From Apium graveolens (Eukaryota > Streptophyta > Magnoliopsida > Apiales > Apiaceae), in assembly GCF_009905375.1 (NCBI RefSeq), contig NC_133647.1, positions 132,014,088-132,078,087 on the forward strand: a stretch of 64,000 bases of DNA. Reading direction: 5' to 3'. Position numbers and translations under genes: made by a program. Shown here piece after piece: positions 22,788-34,127 of the stretch (the first letter of the stretch is position 1; each line of letters opens with the position of its first letter). Below the pieces are notes generated by a model that saw only the letters and a list, made by a program, of their open reading frames with translations, was not told the DNA's origin and searched no databases.

Positions 22788-24980
22788 TCAGGTGTATTGG
22801 GTTCCCGCTGTTGATGAATTATGATGGGTTACCAGTCCCATCCCCAACCCCGACTTAAGGACTATAGCATGCTCAATCCCTTTAGTCAGCGGATCAGCTA
22901 TATTGTCCTGAGTTCCTATGAACTCTATAGCAATAATCCTATCAGACACAAGACCCCTTATAGACTTTAGTCTAACTTGGATGTGTCCCTTTGTTTTAGC
23001 ATTATACTTTACACTTCTGACTTTGTCGATAGTTGTACGGCTATCACAATGAACAGAAATGGCAGGAAGCGGCTTGCTTACTACAAGTAACATACTCATG
23101 AGTCCATGTAACAATTCAGCCTCCGTCCCCGTGGCATCAAGTGCACACAACTCAGCCTCAAAAGTAGACCGAGTAATCAAAGTCTGTCTAGAAGACTTTC
23201 AGGACACTGCTCCACCCGCAAGGGTAAACACATATCCAGTCACTCCATTGGAACCAAATTTCTTAGCTATCCAACTTGCATCACTGTACCCCTCGAGTAC
23301 CCCCGGAAATCTCCGGTAATGCAAGCCAAGGGAAATAGTTCCCTTCAGATATCTAAGAACTCTATCCAGTGCCTCCCAATGAGTCTTGTTTGGACAGCTT
23401 GTATATCTAGCCAACTTAGACACAGAATAAGAAATATCTGGCCTAGTCACATTAGCAAGATATTGCAAACTCCCAATAATCTAAGAATACCTTAACTGAG
23501 ACTCAGGAACTCCTGAACTATTCTTGACTAAGGCAACTTTTGAATCATATGGTGTACTAGCGATTCTACAATTTGAATAACCATACTTCTCAAGTATAGA
23601 TTTCTCTATATAATGAGACTGTGACAAAGTTATTCCATCAGTTGACTGAGTCAACTTGATCCCAAGAATCACACTAACTTCACCCATATCCTTCATCTCA
23701 AAGTGTATCTTCAAGAAACTCTTTGTCTCGTTAATAATCTCAATATTGGTTCCAAACAACAAGATATCATCTACATACAAGCACACGATCACACAATCAT
23801 TACCTCTAACCTTATAGTAGACACACTTGTCACTTTTATTAACAAAAAAAAATTCAAAGTCTAAAACAGTTTAATCAAACTTTTTATGTTAGTCTATAGG
23901 TGCTTGTTTAAGGCCATAGATGGACTTGACTAGTCTACATACTTTCCTCTCATTACCAGAAGCAACAAATCCCTCAGGTTGATCCATATAAATCTCTTCT
24001 TCAAGGTCACCATGAAGAAAAGTTGTCTTTACATCCATTTGATAGATGGTAAGACCATGTACAGAAGCCAATGCAATAAGCATTCTGATTGTTGTCATTC
24101 GGGCAACTAGAGAATATGTATCAAAATAATCAATGCCTTCCATTTGCCTAAAGCCCTTAGCAACTAGCCTAGCCTTGTACTTATTTATTGAGCCATCAGG
24201 GTTTAGCTTCCTCTTGAAGATCCATTTACATCCAATAGTAGAACACCCTGGAGGGAGATCAACTAACTCCCATGTTCCGTTTGAAACAATTGAGTCAATT
24301 TCACTTTTTACAGCGCCTTTCCAATGCCTTGACTCCAAAGAATCCTTGGCTTGACGGAAAGTTAAAGGCTCATCCTCGACATTGTAAGTGATAAAGTCAC
24401 TTCTAAAGTCCTTGACTACCTTTGCACGCTTACTCCTTCTAGGTTCCTCTAATTTGTTAGGAGTAGAGCTACTACCAGGATCCACCCCCATATTTGTCAT
24501 CTTTTCCACATGATCAGGAATAGAACTTGATGTGTGAGTGGGATCATCCTCAGAACTACCCAAAGATATACCAGTCTTCATTGGGAATACTTCCTTAAAG
24601 AAAGTTGCATCATGAAACTCGACTATCATATTTGCCATAATACCATCTATGTCAGATTTTAATACAAAAAATCTCATAGCAGTTATGGTTTCAAGATAGC
24701 CCAGAAAGATACAATCAACAGTTTTCAGACCCAGTTTCTTTCTCTTGTGTTCAGGGAAAAGCACCTTAGCAAGGCACCCCCACACACAAAGATAACTCAA
24801 ACTTGTCCTACGCTTTCTCCATAATTCATATGGTGTCTTGTCCATATATTTCAGAGGGACTCTATTCAGAATATGGCAAGCCGTATTCAGAGCCTCTCCC
24901 CACATGTACTTAGGCAACCCAGAATTAATTAGCATACTGTTAATCATGTCTTTAAAAGTTCTGTTCTTTCGTTCTGCCAC
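22788..24980 (-). pseudogene. Copia T pol: integrase C-terminus, reverse transcriptase, RNase H
   Basis: One reading frame with in-frame stops. 23889-24980 begins AERKNRTFKDMINSML (end of the integrase core), then the RT start WELVDLPPGCSTIGCKWIFK, QMDVKTTFLHGDLEEEIYM and YGLKQAP. A stop at 23889-23891 and at least one more follow. 23481-23792 carries the catalytic motif LYVDDILLF. After a stop, 23199-23468 reads RYLKGTISLGL and GYSDASW. After another stop (23199-23201, where Trp is usual) comes the RNase H end 22788-23180 with FEAELCALDATGTEAELL and NIADPLTKGIE. The enzymes would copy genomic RNA to DNA and degrade the hybrid. Non-functional as assembled. Confidence 0.92.
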
Positions 24981-25858
24981 CCATTAGATTCAGGTGTGTA
25001 TGGTGGAGTAACCTCATGAACTATACCATTGTTTGCGCAAAATTCATTAAACAAGGTACTCATATACTGACCACCTCTATCAGACCTCAAACGTTTAAGT
25101 ATTTTGTCAGTTTGTGTTTCAGCTTCATTTTTTTTATACATAATGAATATATCTACTGCTTCATCCTTATATTTAAGCAAATAAACATAACAATATCTAC
25201 TACAATCATCTATAAAGGTAATGAAATATCTACACCGATCCTTGGTCAACACACCACCAAACTCACATATGTCTGAGTGCACTAAATCTAACAAGTCGGA
25301 ATCCCTAACAACATTATGAAAAGGTTTCCTTGTTTGTTTAGCAGTTACACACACTTGACACTTAGATTTCTTATCAATGGCGTACTTTGGAATCAACTCT
25401 AAATTCAACATATTCTTTAGAGCACCAAGATTTAAATGACTAAGTCGTAACTGCCACAAATCAGATGATTCTACACAATTAACAGAAGGTGCAACACTAT
25501 CATTAATAAAACCACCCAAAACGGGTTCAACATTTATTAAAAACAAACCATCAGACAAGTAACCCTTGCCAAATAATGTAGCAGTATGAGTAATAACTAT
25601 TTTATTACATTTTAAAGAAAGTTCAAAGCCGTTCTTAACTAAACAACTTCCACTTATAATATTTCTATGAATAGAGGGAACATGATGCACTCTAGTGAGA
25701 GATAGAATTCGCCCAGAAGCAAACTTCAAGTCCACGTTTCCTATTCCAAGCACTTGTGCAGCACTAGCATTCCCCATCGTCACTGTCACTCCATGACTGT
25801 TGATAAGATACAAACAAGCTAATATCAGCACAAATATGTACATTAGCTCCAGTATCAA
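24944..25858 (-). pseudogene. Copia T integrase
   Basis: The frame begins in protease-linker sequence and covers the pre-integrase zinc region (LWQLRLSHLNLGAL, then CQVCVTAKQTRKPF). The catalytic core follows with HSDICEFGG (first Asp), RSDRGGQY (second Asp) and TPPYTPESNG before the catalytic Glu. The Glu itself falls in the next frame (AERKNRT), because a single-base frameshift lies near 24975. A second shift, near 25800, separates this frame from the protease frame upstream. Integrase joins the cDNA ends to host DNA. Confidence 0.9.
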
Positions 25859-26216
25859 TCAACCACTCACGTGACAGATAAGTGGAAAGTAGTACAGGGT
25901 GGTAAGTAACATACCAGTCATCGGTTCCAGAGGCAACAACCTCACCAATGACCATGTTAGCTACTGGCCCACTCGTGGTTCCAAGTCCAAGCACAGTATT
26001 TGCTTGAGCTACCACTCCAGCTTTCTTAGCAATCTTACTTGGACAGTCCTTGTTCCAATGACCAACCTGTCCACAAGACCAACATGGTTTGTTCGCCTTT
26101 GGTTTCTTAGCCTTATTCTTGTCAGGTTTAGTGTTAGCCTTCTTAGTGACTACCTTTCTTTTCTGTCCTACAGTCACTACATTCACCTTCGAGCTCCCAT
26201 ATTCCACATGCAACAC
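25764..26216 (-). pseudogene. Copia T nucleocapsid zinc knuckle and protease
   Basis: In the same frame as gag but separated from it by a stop at 26223-26225. It shows a Lys-rich linker, the CCHC knuckle CWSCGQVGHWNKDC, then EWLIDTGANVHIC with the aspartic protease DTGA motif. The frame runs off into SWSDSDDGEC at the frameshift near 25800. Confidence 0.9.
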
Positions 26217-26222
26217 ATGTCC

Positions 26223-26909
26223 CTATTTGGACTTGTGCTGCTCCCGTACTGAGATGTCCAACATCAAGTTAGTCCATGTGATCTCTCCTTTCTGTCTTTT
26301 CAGGGAGAGAGCAAACTCTTCCCAAGACTTAGGGAGCTTTTCAATCACAGACATCACTTGAAACTTCTCAAGCAAGACCATACCGGACTCACCCAAATCA
26401 TGAACTAACATCTCAAACTCATAAACCTGTTCAGTCATGGATTTTCCATCCACCAGCTTAAAATTAAGAAACCTAGCCACATAATACTTCTCAAATCCTT
26501 GAGAATCAGTATTATGGGTTTGGTCCAGCTTTTCCCATAAGACTTTAGCAGTACAGGAATCTGATGAATAAACATAAAACAAGGTGTTCTCCAAGGCTGC
26601 CAAAATGGCTGCCCTAACCACCCCATCCTTCTCAGCCCATAAAGCATAAACCTTAATAGATTCAGCTTTCTCTTGATCCAACCCAGGAGGATCATACTGT
26701 ACCACTAACAATAGACCCTTAACCGTTAACTAGAGCTTCGTCTTTTTCTGCCAAAGAGAAAAAGAAGCTCCACCACTAAATTTATTAGGCATACCCGATA
26801 AATCAATTGGATGGGGAAAACGATACATGGTCTAGTCAATGGTAGTAGTACCACCAGAACCAAAACCAGTCTCAACAATTTTAGGAACATCAGCAGTTTC
26901 GTTAACCAT
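26223..26909 (-). pseudogene. Copia T gag
   Basis: Start ATG at 26909-26907, only about 40 bases after the 5' LTR. The frame is gag of the copia/UBN2 type (KFSGGASFSLW, LWEKLDQ, FQVMSVIEKLPKSWEEF). There are two early in-frame stops, one after TTTID and one at a position (after KKTKL) where related gags have Trp, then the stop at 26223-26225 (TAG). It would form the virus-like particle shell. From the second stop on it is open for about 160 codons. Confidence 0.85.
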
Positions 26910-26949
26910 CTTGCTAATTAATATATAACACAGATAATCTCTTCAAGAT

Positions 26950-27942
26950 TGTTGGGTATAATTCTAACTACATAGCAACAATGGGCAGTTATATATATAA
27001 TAACAAGAACATGGCAAATAACCAACTAACGAAATAAAACACGAAGGCAATAACAAACTATAAAGACTGTAATTGACAAAGAAAGTAAAGAAAACTTATC
27101 TCTTATCGCTTTCCAAATTCTGATAAGAAGAAGAACACAACAGCTGAGTCGCCAAATCCTTTAAGAGGACTTGACTGTTCTTGAAGAGATTATTGCCCCC
27201 CACTTAAGCTGTGATGGAATGCAGCAATATCGCTTCCAGGATAAAACAACACAGATCAATCTGGCCACAGAACCAACAATGATTAACGGCGACTCGCACC
27301 TCAGTTTGCCCAAAAAACCTATGCAACTCATATATGTTTGCGAGATAGGCACCGAGACTTGTGTCCTTTTAATCTCAAGTATACCTCTCAATATATAGGC
27401 ATCTCAAGTTGCTCTTCTTCTATTTTACTCGATGTGGTACACCAAGTAACAAAACAGAAAAAGTAAACAAAATGGGTTTTTCTTATTATTTATATTATAT
27501 CCTGATTAATTAAAATTAATATTACAAAATATATTCAGAGTATGATTAAAATAATCCTTACTCAATATATTTTATATTTTAATTAAATAATCAATATAAA
27601 TAATTAAACTTGTAATAGAAAAGAAAAATATAAGAGTTCCCACTAGCACTAGGCCACACAAGCATTCCACTTATGCTAGTAGTTGTAAACAAAACTAACA
27701 CAAGATGCTATATAAACTCAATATCTTTCTTTTACAATACCAATGTGGGACAAAATCCCCATAACCCATTTCAAACAAGCAACTTTGTCTCAATATATTC
27801 ATGGATTCCACTAAGAAAATATCTTAGATCCAGATATGAAAGTTTAAGTCCTCATGTCAAGGAACAACCTCCAAGTGTTAGTTTCCGGAAATCATATCAA
27901 GAACATATATAAAATATGCCTCAAACTTTCTATTTTCTAACA
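26950..27942 (-). repeat. Copia T 5' LTR
   Basis: 993 bp, nearly identical to 21264-22258, ending at TSD TAAAC (27943-27947). The sequence just inside it on the minus strand (ATCTTGAAGAGATTATCTG) does not match the common TGGTATCAGAGC primer site, so the priming tRNA is unclear. Confidence 0.94.
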
Positions 27943-28921
27943 TAAACACAAAGAGGGGAAGCGGTTATACCTTCCTTGGAGAGTGGGTAATGCTTAACAA
28001 ACCTTAGATGATCCTTAACTAGCCTTATAATGATTAAAACCTCAAAACAAAATCAAGAACACAAAGTTAATTCTTGAAACACTATTCCCTGAACTGTAAA
28101 ATGTTAAAAACGTTATGGAAATCAAGAAGGTGAGGATAGTGATTACCCTAATTGTGTAGAGATTCTCGAGGGCTTCAATTTGGTAGCTAGAACGCGCCAA
28201 ACGACCAAGGGAAACTCAAGATACAAGCTTTTATTTCTCCTACATTTTTACTCTCTTTTCCTCTCGGGTTTTTCATGAAAAAAGGATGAAGTAGTCTTTG
28301 GCTTGCTTTGTTGATTTTGAATAATGTGTCCAAAGGTGTGGTTTGATAATATCTATACTAATCCACTTGTTTAAAGTGATTACATCATCTTAGTGACATC
28401 ATTCCCTTGCCAAGTGTTGGCTAATTGTGGTGGATGGTATCTTAAGTTCTTAACCACTTGTTTTAGCTTTTCTTGGAAGCTTTCTCCCCATACTACTTGC
28501 ATGCATTCGTCCTTGATCGTTAACTTATTTTACGGCTCGTTTATCGCTCAATATCGTTGATCGTTTGAGGGAATATATCCGTGATTTTATTACTTGGGTT
28601 CCTCTAACCTTTCTCAATATTTTATATTCCTTTTATGATCCTCTCTTATAATCCTTGAATTTAAATCCTTTGAATCATGTTACCTTATACTCAATTCCTT
28701 CGGTATCTGGTGAATTTTCGGAAAAAATCAAAGTATTCGAATTTGGATTCTGACGATCTTTATATACATTTATATACCATATGGAGTACTAATAAGATCT
28801 CAGAATATCAATAAAAGAACTCCTACATAGTGTGGCGTGAAAATTTTTCTTAATTAGCATAATCAGCAAAATCACTATTCATAAGGATTACAAAAAGTCC
28901 AAAATTTTTGGGGTTATTACA

Positions 28922-29878
28922 AAATCTCCATTTAGAAAGGCACTCTTGACATCTATTTGATAGACTTTGAAATTGGCATGGGCTGCATAGGCTAGGAAAA
29001 TTCTAATGGCTTCAAGTCTTGTAACAGGAGCAAAAGTATCATCAAAATGTATTCCTTCTCATTGACAATAGCCCTTAGCAACCAATCTAGCTTTATTCCT
29101 GACTAGTATGCCATTTTCATCCATCTTGTTTCTGAATACCCACTTGGTGTCAATAGGATTCTTTTCTTTAGGCTTCGGTACCAGCTTCCAAACTTATTCC
29201 TTTCAAATTGGTTTAGCTCCACTTGTATAGATAAGACCCAATCAAGATCCAACTGAGCTTCTTCTACCTTTTTAGGTTCGTCCTGAGATAGAAAGCCGCT
29301 GTACAGACATTCTTCTTGAGTTGATTTTCTTGTTTGCACCCTTGAAGATGCATCACCAATAATTAGTTCAAAAGGATGATCTCTAGTCCATTTCCTCTAT
29401 TGTGGTAGATTAGCTCTAGATGAAGAGGCCTCGTAGTTGTCTTGATGTGTGACTGAGTTTTGATTGGAAGAAACTCCCCCTGAGTTTGTGGATCTTTGAC
29501 TTGAAGTTGGGTTTATTTCTGCTTGTGATCTATATTGACTTTCAACTCTATTGATGGGTCAATGGATGTTGATATTTCACTTTCGAAGGATGATGCAGAT
29601 TGTCTTTTGATGGATGATACACTTGGTCTTTTGACGGATGATGAGTTATGTGCTTCATTAGTTGTAGATTTTTCTGCATTATCTTTGAACATGATTTCTT
29701 GATCATTTTCATCATCGCTATCATCACAAATCATCTCAACATTATCAAATTTGAGGCTTTCATGGAAATCTCCATCTTGTAGTCCTTCAATCTTTTTAAT
29801 ATCAAACACAACATGTATAGATTCCATAACAATGTTGGTTCTGAGATTATAGACTCTGTATGCTTTTCCAACTGCATA
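28922..29878 (-). pseudogene. Copia A relic: integrase-RT linker and RT N-terminus
   Basis: SIRE-type pol in broken frames. From right to left: a Ser/Asp/Glu-rich linker (29513-29827, SSVKRPSVSSIKRQSASS), then RT start 29103-29339 ([23 protein letters not shown]), then RT text ending at the LTR3 junction in the SAFLNGD motif. The rest of RT and RNase H is expected on the far side of LTR3/GyA, outside the window. Closest match within the window is element B. Confidence 0.85.
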
Positions 29879-30466
29879 TCAAACAAAAATTCCCTCATCA
29901 GCTTTGGCATCAAACTTTCCATGTTGATCAATTTGATTCCTCAAGATATAGAATTTACAGCCAAAGACATGAAGAAAGTTTAATGTTGGCTTCCTATTCT
30001 TGAACAATTGGTAGGGAGTCATGCACTTTGCTTGATTAACAAAGGAAATATTCTGAGTGTAGCATGTAGTGTTTACAGCTTCAGCCCAGAAGTATGTTGG
30101 CATCTTTGATTCTTCTAGCATTGTTCTTTCAGCTTCAATAAGAGATCTGTTCTTCCTTTCTACCACTCCATTTTGTTGTGGAGTTCTTGCTGCTGGAAAA
30201 TCATGCATGATCCCATTCTCTTCACAAAATAATCTCATCACAGAATTCTTGAACTCAGTTCCATTATCACTCCTGATTCTTCTAACTTTAAAATCAGGAT
30301 GATTGTTAACTTGCTTTATGTGATTGATGATGATTTCACTAGCTTCATATTTGGATTTTAGAAAATATGTCCAAGAGAACTTTGAGAAATCATCCACAAA
30401 TACTAGGCAATATCTTTTCCTTGAGATGGACAATATATTGACTGGTCCAAATAAATCCATGTGCAA
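29879..30466 (-). pseudogene. Copia A relic: integrase core
   Basis: 196-codon frame with [14 protein letters not shown] (first Asp), [13 protein letters not shown] (second Asp) and [19 protein letters not shown] (catalytic Glu), followed by FWAEAVNT and HVFGCKFYIL. The domain core is intact in this frame, but a frameshift separates it from the upstream part of pol. Confidence 0.92.
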
Positions 30467-31140
30467 TAGTTGTAAAGGTTCTTCAATTGTTGAATCAAGC
30501 TTCTTTCTGAATGATGCCTATATCTGTTTTCCTTTTTGACGGGCATCACACAATCCATCATTTGAGAATTCCACTTGAGGAATGCCTCTTACCAAATCTT
30601 TCTTGACTAGATCATTCATAGTCTTGAAGTTAAGGGGGGACAACTTCTTGTGCCATAGCCAACTTTTATCTTGACTTGCCTTGCTAAAATAGACAAGTAA
30701 CAGATTCTACATTTGATGAGTTGAAGTCAGCTAGATACACATTTCCTTTTCTCACTCCAGTGAGAACCACTTTGTTGCTTTTCTTGTTGGTCACAACACA
30801 AGCATCAGAATTAAATGTTACTGAGTTGCCCTTATCACAAAGCTGGCTGATACTCAACAAATTTTGCTTGAGTCCATGCACTAGGGCAACTTCCTCAATG
30901 ATGACATTGTCCTTTGAATTCAAGCCATATCCTACAGTATAACCCTTGTTGTCATCTCCAAAAGTGATACTTGGGCCAGCTCTCTCCTTGAACTCAGTGA
31001 GCAGGGTAGAATCTCCAGTCATGTGCCTTGAGCACCCACTATCCAAATACCAAAGATTATTTTTATTTCCCTGCACACAGCAAAATCAAATCAAGTTAAT
31101 TTTGGTACCCAAGTTTCCTTGCGTTCTGTTTTGTTAGCCT
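30467..31140 (-). pseudogene. Copia A relic: gag end, protease and pre-integrase region
   Basis: 30684-31076 reads KNNLWYLDSGCSRHMTGD (aspartic protease DSGC), NLLSISQLCDKG and VVLTGVRKGNVYLADF. The zinc-binding pre-integrase part follows in other frames at 30467-30683 (LSHLN equivalent). To the right the gag tail (VPK and a TGTGTGCAGGG junction, about 31060-31075) is cut by C1 at 31140. Very similar to element B 45017-45340. Confidence 0.88.
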
Positions 31141-31746
31141 TTAGATATATTTGATAATGTCATGTCTAATATAATTTGTGTTTAGTTTTCAGATCTTACT
31201 TAAACGGGACAAATCAGTACTTAATTGGAAATCAGTACTTATACTGAAGTCAGAACTTAAGTTATCAGAACTTAAGTTATCAGGAGATATTTATCAGAAG
31301 ATAATATCAGGACTTAAAGAGACTTTCAGATAAGGAAGGCAGCTGATTGAAAGGAAAGAAGACCAAGACAAACGCAAGAATATATATATACATGAAGAAG
31401 GAATTCTATGAAGAATAGAATACTTGGAAGAAAAGATATCTGGTTGATATATTTTAGGAAGCAGAATTATATTCTATATCAATTAGCGATTATCTTATAA
31501 CTGTGTAGTATATAAACACAGACATAGGGTTTACACTATAAGTGTTATCATTATCGAGAATAATATTCATTGTAACCCTAGCAGCTCTTGTGATATTTGT
31601 TCATCACTGAGAGAGGACAGTTCCATATTGTAACAGAGTTTATTATATTGAATAAAGTCTGTTTTCTGTTACTTGAGTTCTTTAATTCGATTTGATTGTG
31701 TTAAACACTGTATTCAACCCCCTTCTACAGTGTGTGTGACCTAACA
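31141..31746 (+). repeat. C1 5' LTR
   Basis: Begins TTAGATATATTTG (the right LTR starts TGTTAGATATATT) and ends GACCTAACA. It contains CAGTACTTA and TCAGAACTTAAGTTATCA repeats that echo the element's internal signature motif in inverted form. A TATA-like TATATAAACACAG at about 31509 is a candidate promoter. Confidence 0.92.
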
Positions 31747-31748
31747 AA

Positions 31749-31760
31749 TGGTATCAGAGC
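31749..31760 (+). other. C1 primer binding site (initiator Met-tRNA)
   Basis: TGGTATCAGAGC, two bases after the LTR end. Confidence 0.95.
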
Positions 31761-31802
31761 AGATCTGTTAACACACAAACATTTTGAGATCTAAAAACAA
31801 TC

Positions 31803-34127
31803 ATGTCTGAAGAAGAAACTCCAACTAAGCCCACCAAAACTGAAGAACCTCCAAAAACTCAAATCCATAGTCGATATGAGACTATTAGAGTTCCCATTTT
31901 GAAACCATCTGAATATTCCATATAAAAGGTGTGGATGTCTATGTTTCTGGAAGCTACTGATCCAGAATATCTTGACAGAATCAATGAAGGACCACACAAG
32001 CCAACCAAACTCGTTGTTGTAGTTGCAGGTCAACCAGCAAATTCTGTGCCAAAGGAGAAGAGTGATTACACTGCTGAAGATATCTCTTCAATTGCTAAGG
32101 ATGCTAAGGTACGACACTTGCTGCATAGTGCTATTGATAATGTAATGTCAAATAGGGTAATCAACTGTAAGACTGCAAAGGAGATATGGGATGCTTTGGA
32201 GACAAGATGCCAGGGAACCGAATCAGTTAAGAAGAACAGGAAGACAATACTCACTCAAGAGTATGAACACTTTGACTCAAAACCTGATGAGTCATTAACT
32301 GGTTTATATGAAAGATTTGTCAAACTCTTGAATGATTTGTCATTAGTTGACAAGGAGTATGATCTTGAGGATTCGAATCTTAAATTCATGTTAGCACTTC
32401 CTGAAAGATGGGATTTGAAGGCCACCACTATAAGAGACAACTATAATCTTGAAGAAACAACTCTTGATGAAATTTATGGGATGCTCAAGACTCATGAACT
32501 TGAGATGGAACAAAGAAGCAAGAGGAAAGGAGGAAAGTCAAGGATAGTTGCTCTTAAGGCTGAGGAGGAATCTCCCAAAGCAGCTACCTCAAGGAAAGGC
32601 AGGGGAAAAGCTCTCATCACAAAGTCTGATACTGAGTCATCAAGTTCTGATAGTGATGATGACTCAGAAACTGAAAGCTTGCCTGAGATGGATGCTGATG
32701 AAGAGATGATGAAGCTGTGTACTCTTATGGTGAAAGGAATCACAAGAATTGCATACAGAAAATTTAGGAAGAGAAAGAAATATTCCAGGAAAGGTGCAAG
32801 TTCTGATAAGAAGAGTTTCAGAAAATCTGAAGGCAAAGGAGGGAAGTCTGACAGAGGAGATTACACAAATGTCAAATGCTACAACTGTGGTGAGAAAGGC
32901 CACATATCTCCTGATTGCAAGAAAGTGAAAAGTGACAAAGACAAGGCTCTTGTTACAAAGAAGAAAAGCTGGACATACACTTTAGATTCTGAAAGTGAGG
33001 AAAACTATACCTTAATGGCAAATGCTGATAGCAGTTCTGATGTTGCTGAGTTAAAGGTACCTGAAACTACTTATGCCTTTCAAACTGATGATATTAATGA
33101 GTTGAGAAGATATCTTAAAACCATGTTCATTAGTTATAGATATCAAACTTTAACATGTGAAAGATTAACTTCTGAAAATCTTACTTGTAAAAAGAGGAAT
33201 GATTATTTAAAAAAAGAGTTAGTCATGTTCCATCAAACTCAGAAAGATAGAGATGATGCTTTTTATGTTAGGGATGAAGTACTTAAAATGAATGAATCTC
33301 TAAAAACTGAGTTAGAAAAGGAAAGAGAGATTATCAGAACTTGGACTAACTCTGGCAGAATAACTCAGAATTTGTTAAGTAGTGGAAACTGGAAAGAGGG
33401 CTTAGCTTATGGAGATGATAAGAATGATAAAGGAACTGTAAAAATTGAGCCTATAGTTGTTAAACAAAAGCCAAAGTTGAAACCTGTTAAGTTTGTAGCT
33501 GTAAAGTCTGATACTGATAAATCAGAAGTTAAAGGGGAATTAACTTCTGGCAAACTAAAATAGGAAAAGCAAACTGAAGTTAACGTAGGCTTAATGACAA
33601 AGAAGCAGCTTAAGCATAAGTTGAAAGATGTTAAGAATACAAACAAGGTAAAGTCACCTAGGAAAAATAGGAATGGAAAGGAAGGTGTGAATAAAAGTAA
33701 TGATTACAAGCCTGTTCCTAATGCTCCTAGAAAAACATGTCATAATTGTGGAAGTTCTAACCATCTGGCTTCTTTTTGCAGGAAGAATAAGAACATAAAC
33801 TCCTTACCTTCAAAGTCAGGAGTTAAGAGTCAGTCTGTTAGATATAGGCCACAAAATCCTTGTTTTCATTGTGGTAGTTTATGGCATTCCATTTATACTT
33901 GTAAGGAATATCATAGTTTGTACTATGATTATTATCAAATAAAACCTTCTTTAAAGAAAGTTAGCATTGTTCCTTCTAGTGTAAGTTCTGATACAAAGTC
34001 TGATAGTGTAAATGCTGATAAGAAAAATGTTAACATAAACTCTGATGCTAAATCCGCTGCAAATGTTAACAAACTTAATAAGGCCAAAGGATCCAAGCAA
34101 GTCCGGGTCCTTAAAACTAATCATTAA
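31803..34127 (+). pseudogene. C1 gag
   Basis: ATG at 31803 in the same frame as the long open stretch 31929-33563. The capsid part matches copia UBN2-type gag (MFLEATDPEYLDRINEGPH, CKTAKEIWDALETRC, LTGLYERFVKLLNDL). Three zinc-knuckle-like motifs: CYNCGEKGHISPDC (about residue 360), CHNCGSSNHLASFC and CFHCGSLWHSIYTC. Stops at 31923-31925 (a Trp position in relatives) and 33561-33563 break it; 34125-34127 is the natural-looking end. AGTTCTGAT signature motifs lie in acidic Ser/Asp-rich linkers. It would form the particle and bind RNA. Confidence 0.9.

Larger units (their letters stand above)
21264..27942 (-). mobile_element. Copia T: complete Ty1/copia element, Tork/TAR-like
   Basis: A 6679-bp element flanked by TAAAC (21259-21263 and 27943-27947), with two near-identical LTRs of 995 and 993 bp and gag-pol on the minus strand. 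Domain order gag, zinc knuckle, protease, integrase, RT, RNase H makes it copia. RT wording such as [18 protein letters not shown] resembles Tork/TAR lineages, but the lineage is not certain. LTR similarity suggests a fairly recent insertion, yet gag-pol already has several stops and two frameshifts. Confidence 0.93.
18463..28921 (-). mobile_element. LTR3: gypsy LTR of the GyA family, inverted, split by copia T
   Basis: The two parts, 18463-21263 and 27943-28921, together make an LTR of the GyA family in minus orientation. It lacks only the first 45 bases expected at its left end. The right end GGGGTTATTACA at 28921 abuts copia A coding sequence within the RT motif reading NGD. Right-flank bases are AAATC. 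Neither a primer site nor gypsy internal sequence adjoins it, so a solo LTR is likeliest. The missing 45 bases and second AAATC should lie left of GyA, outside the window. Confidence 0.82.

Noticed and set aside
24133..24354. Plus-strand frames within copia T (also 25016-25276, 25899-26252, 26089-26361)
   Set aside because: Shadows of the minus-strand gag-pol.
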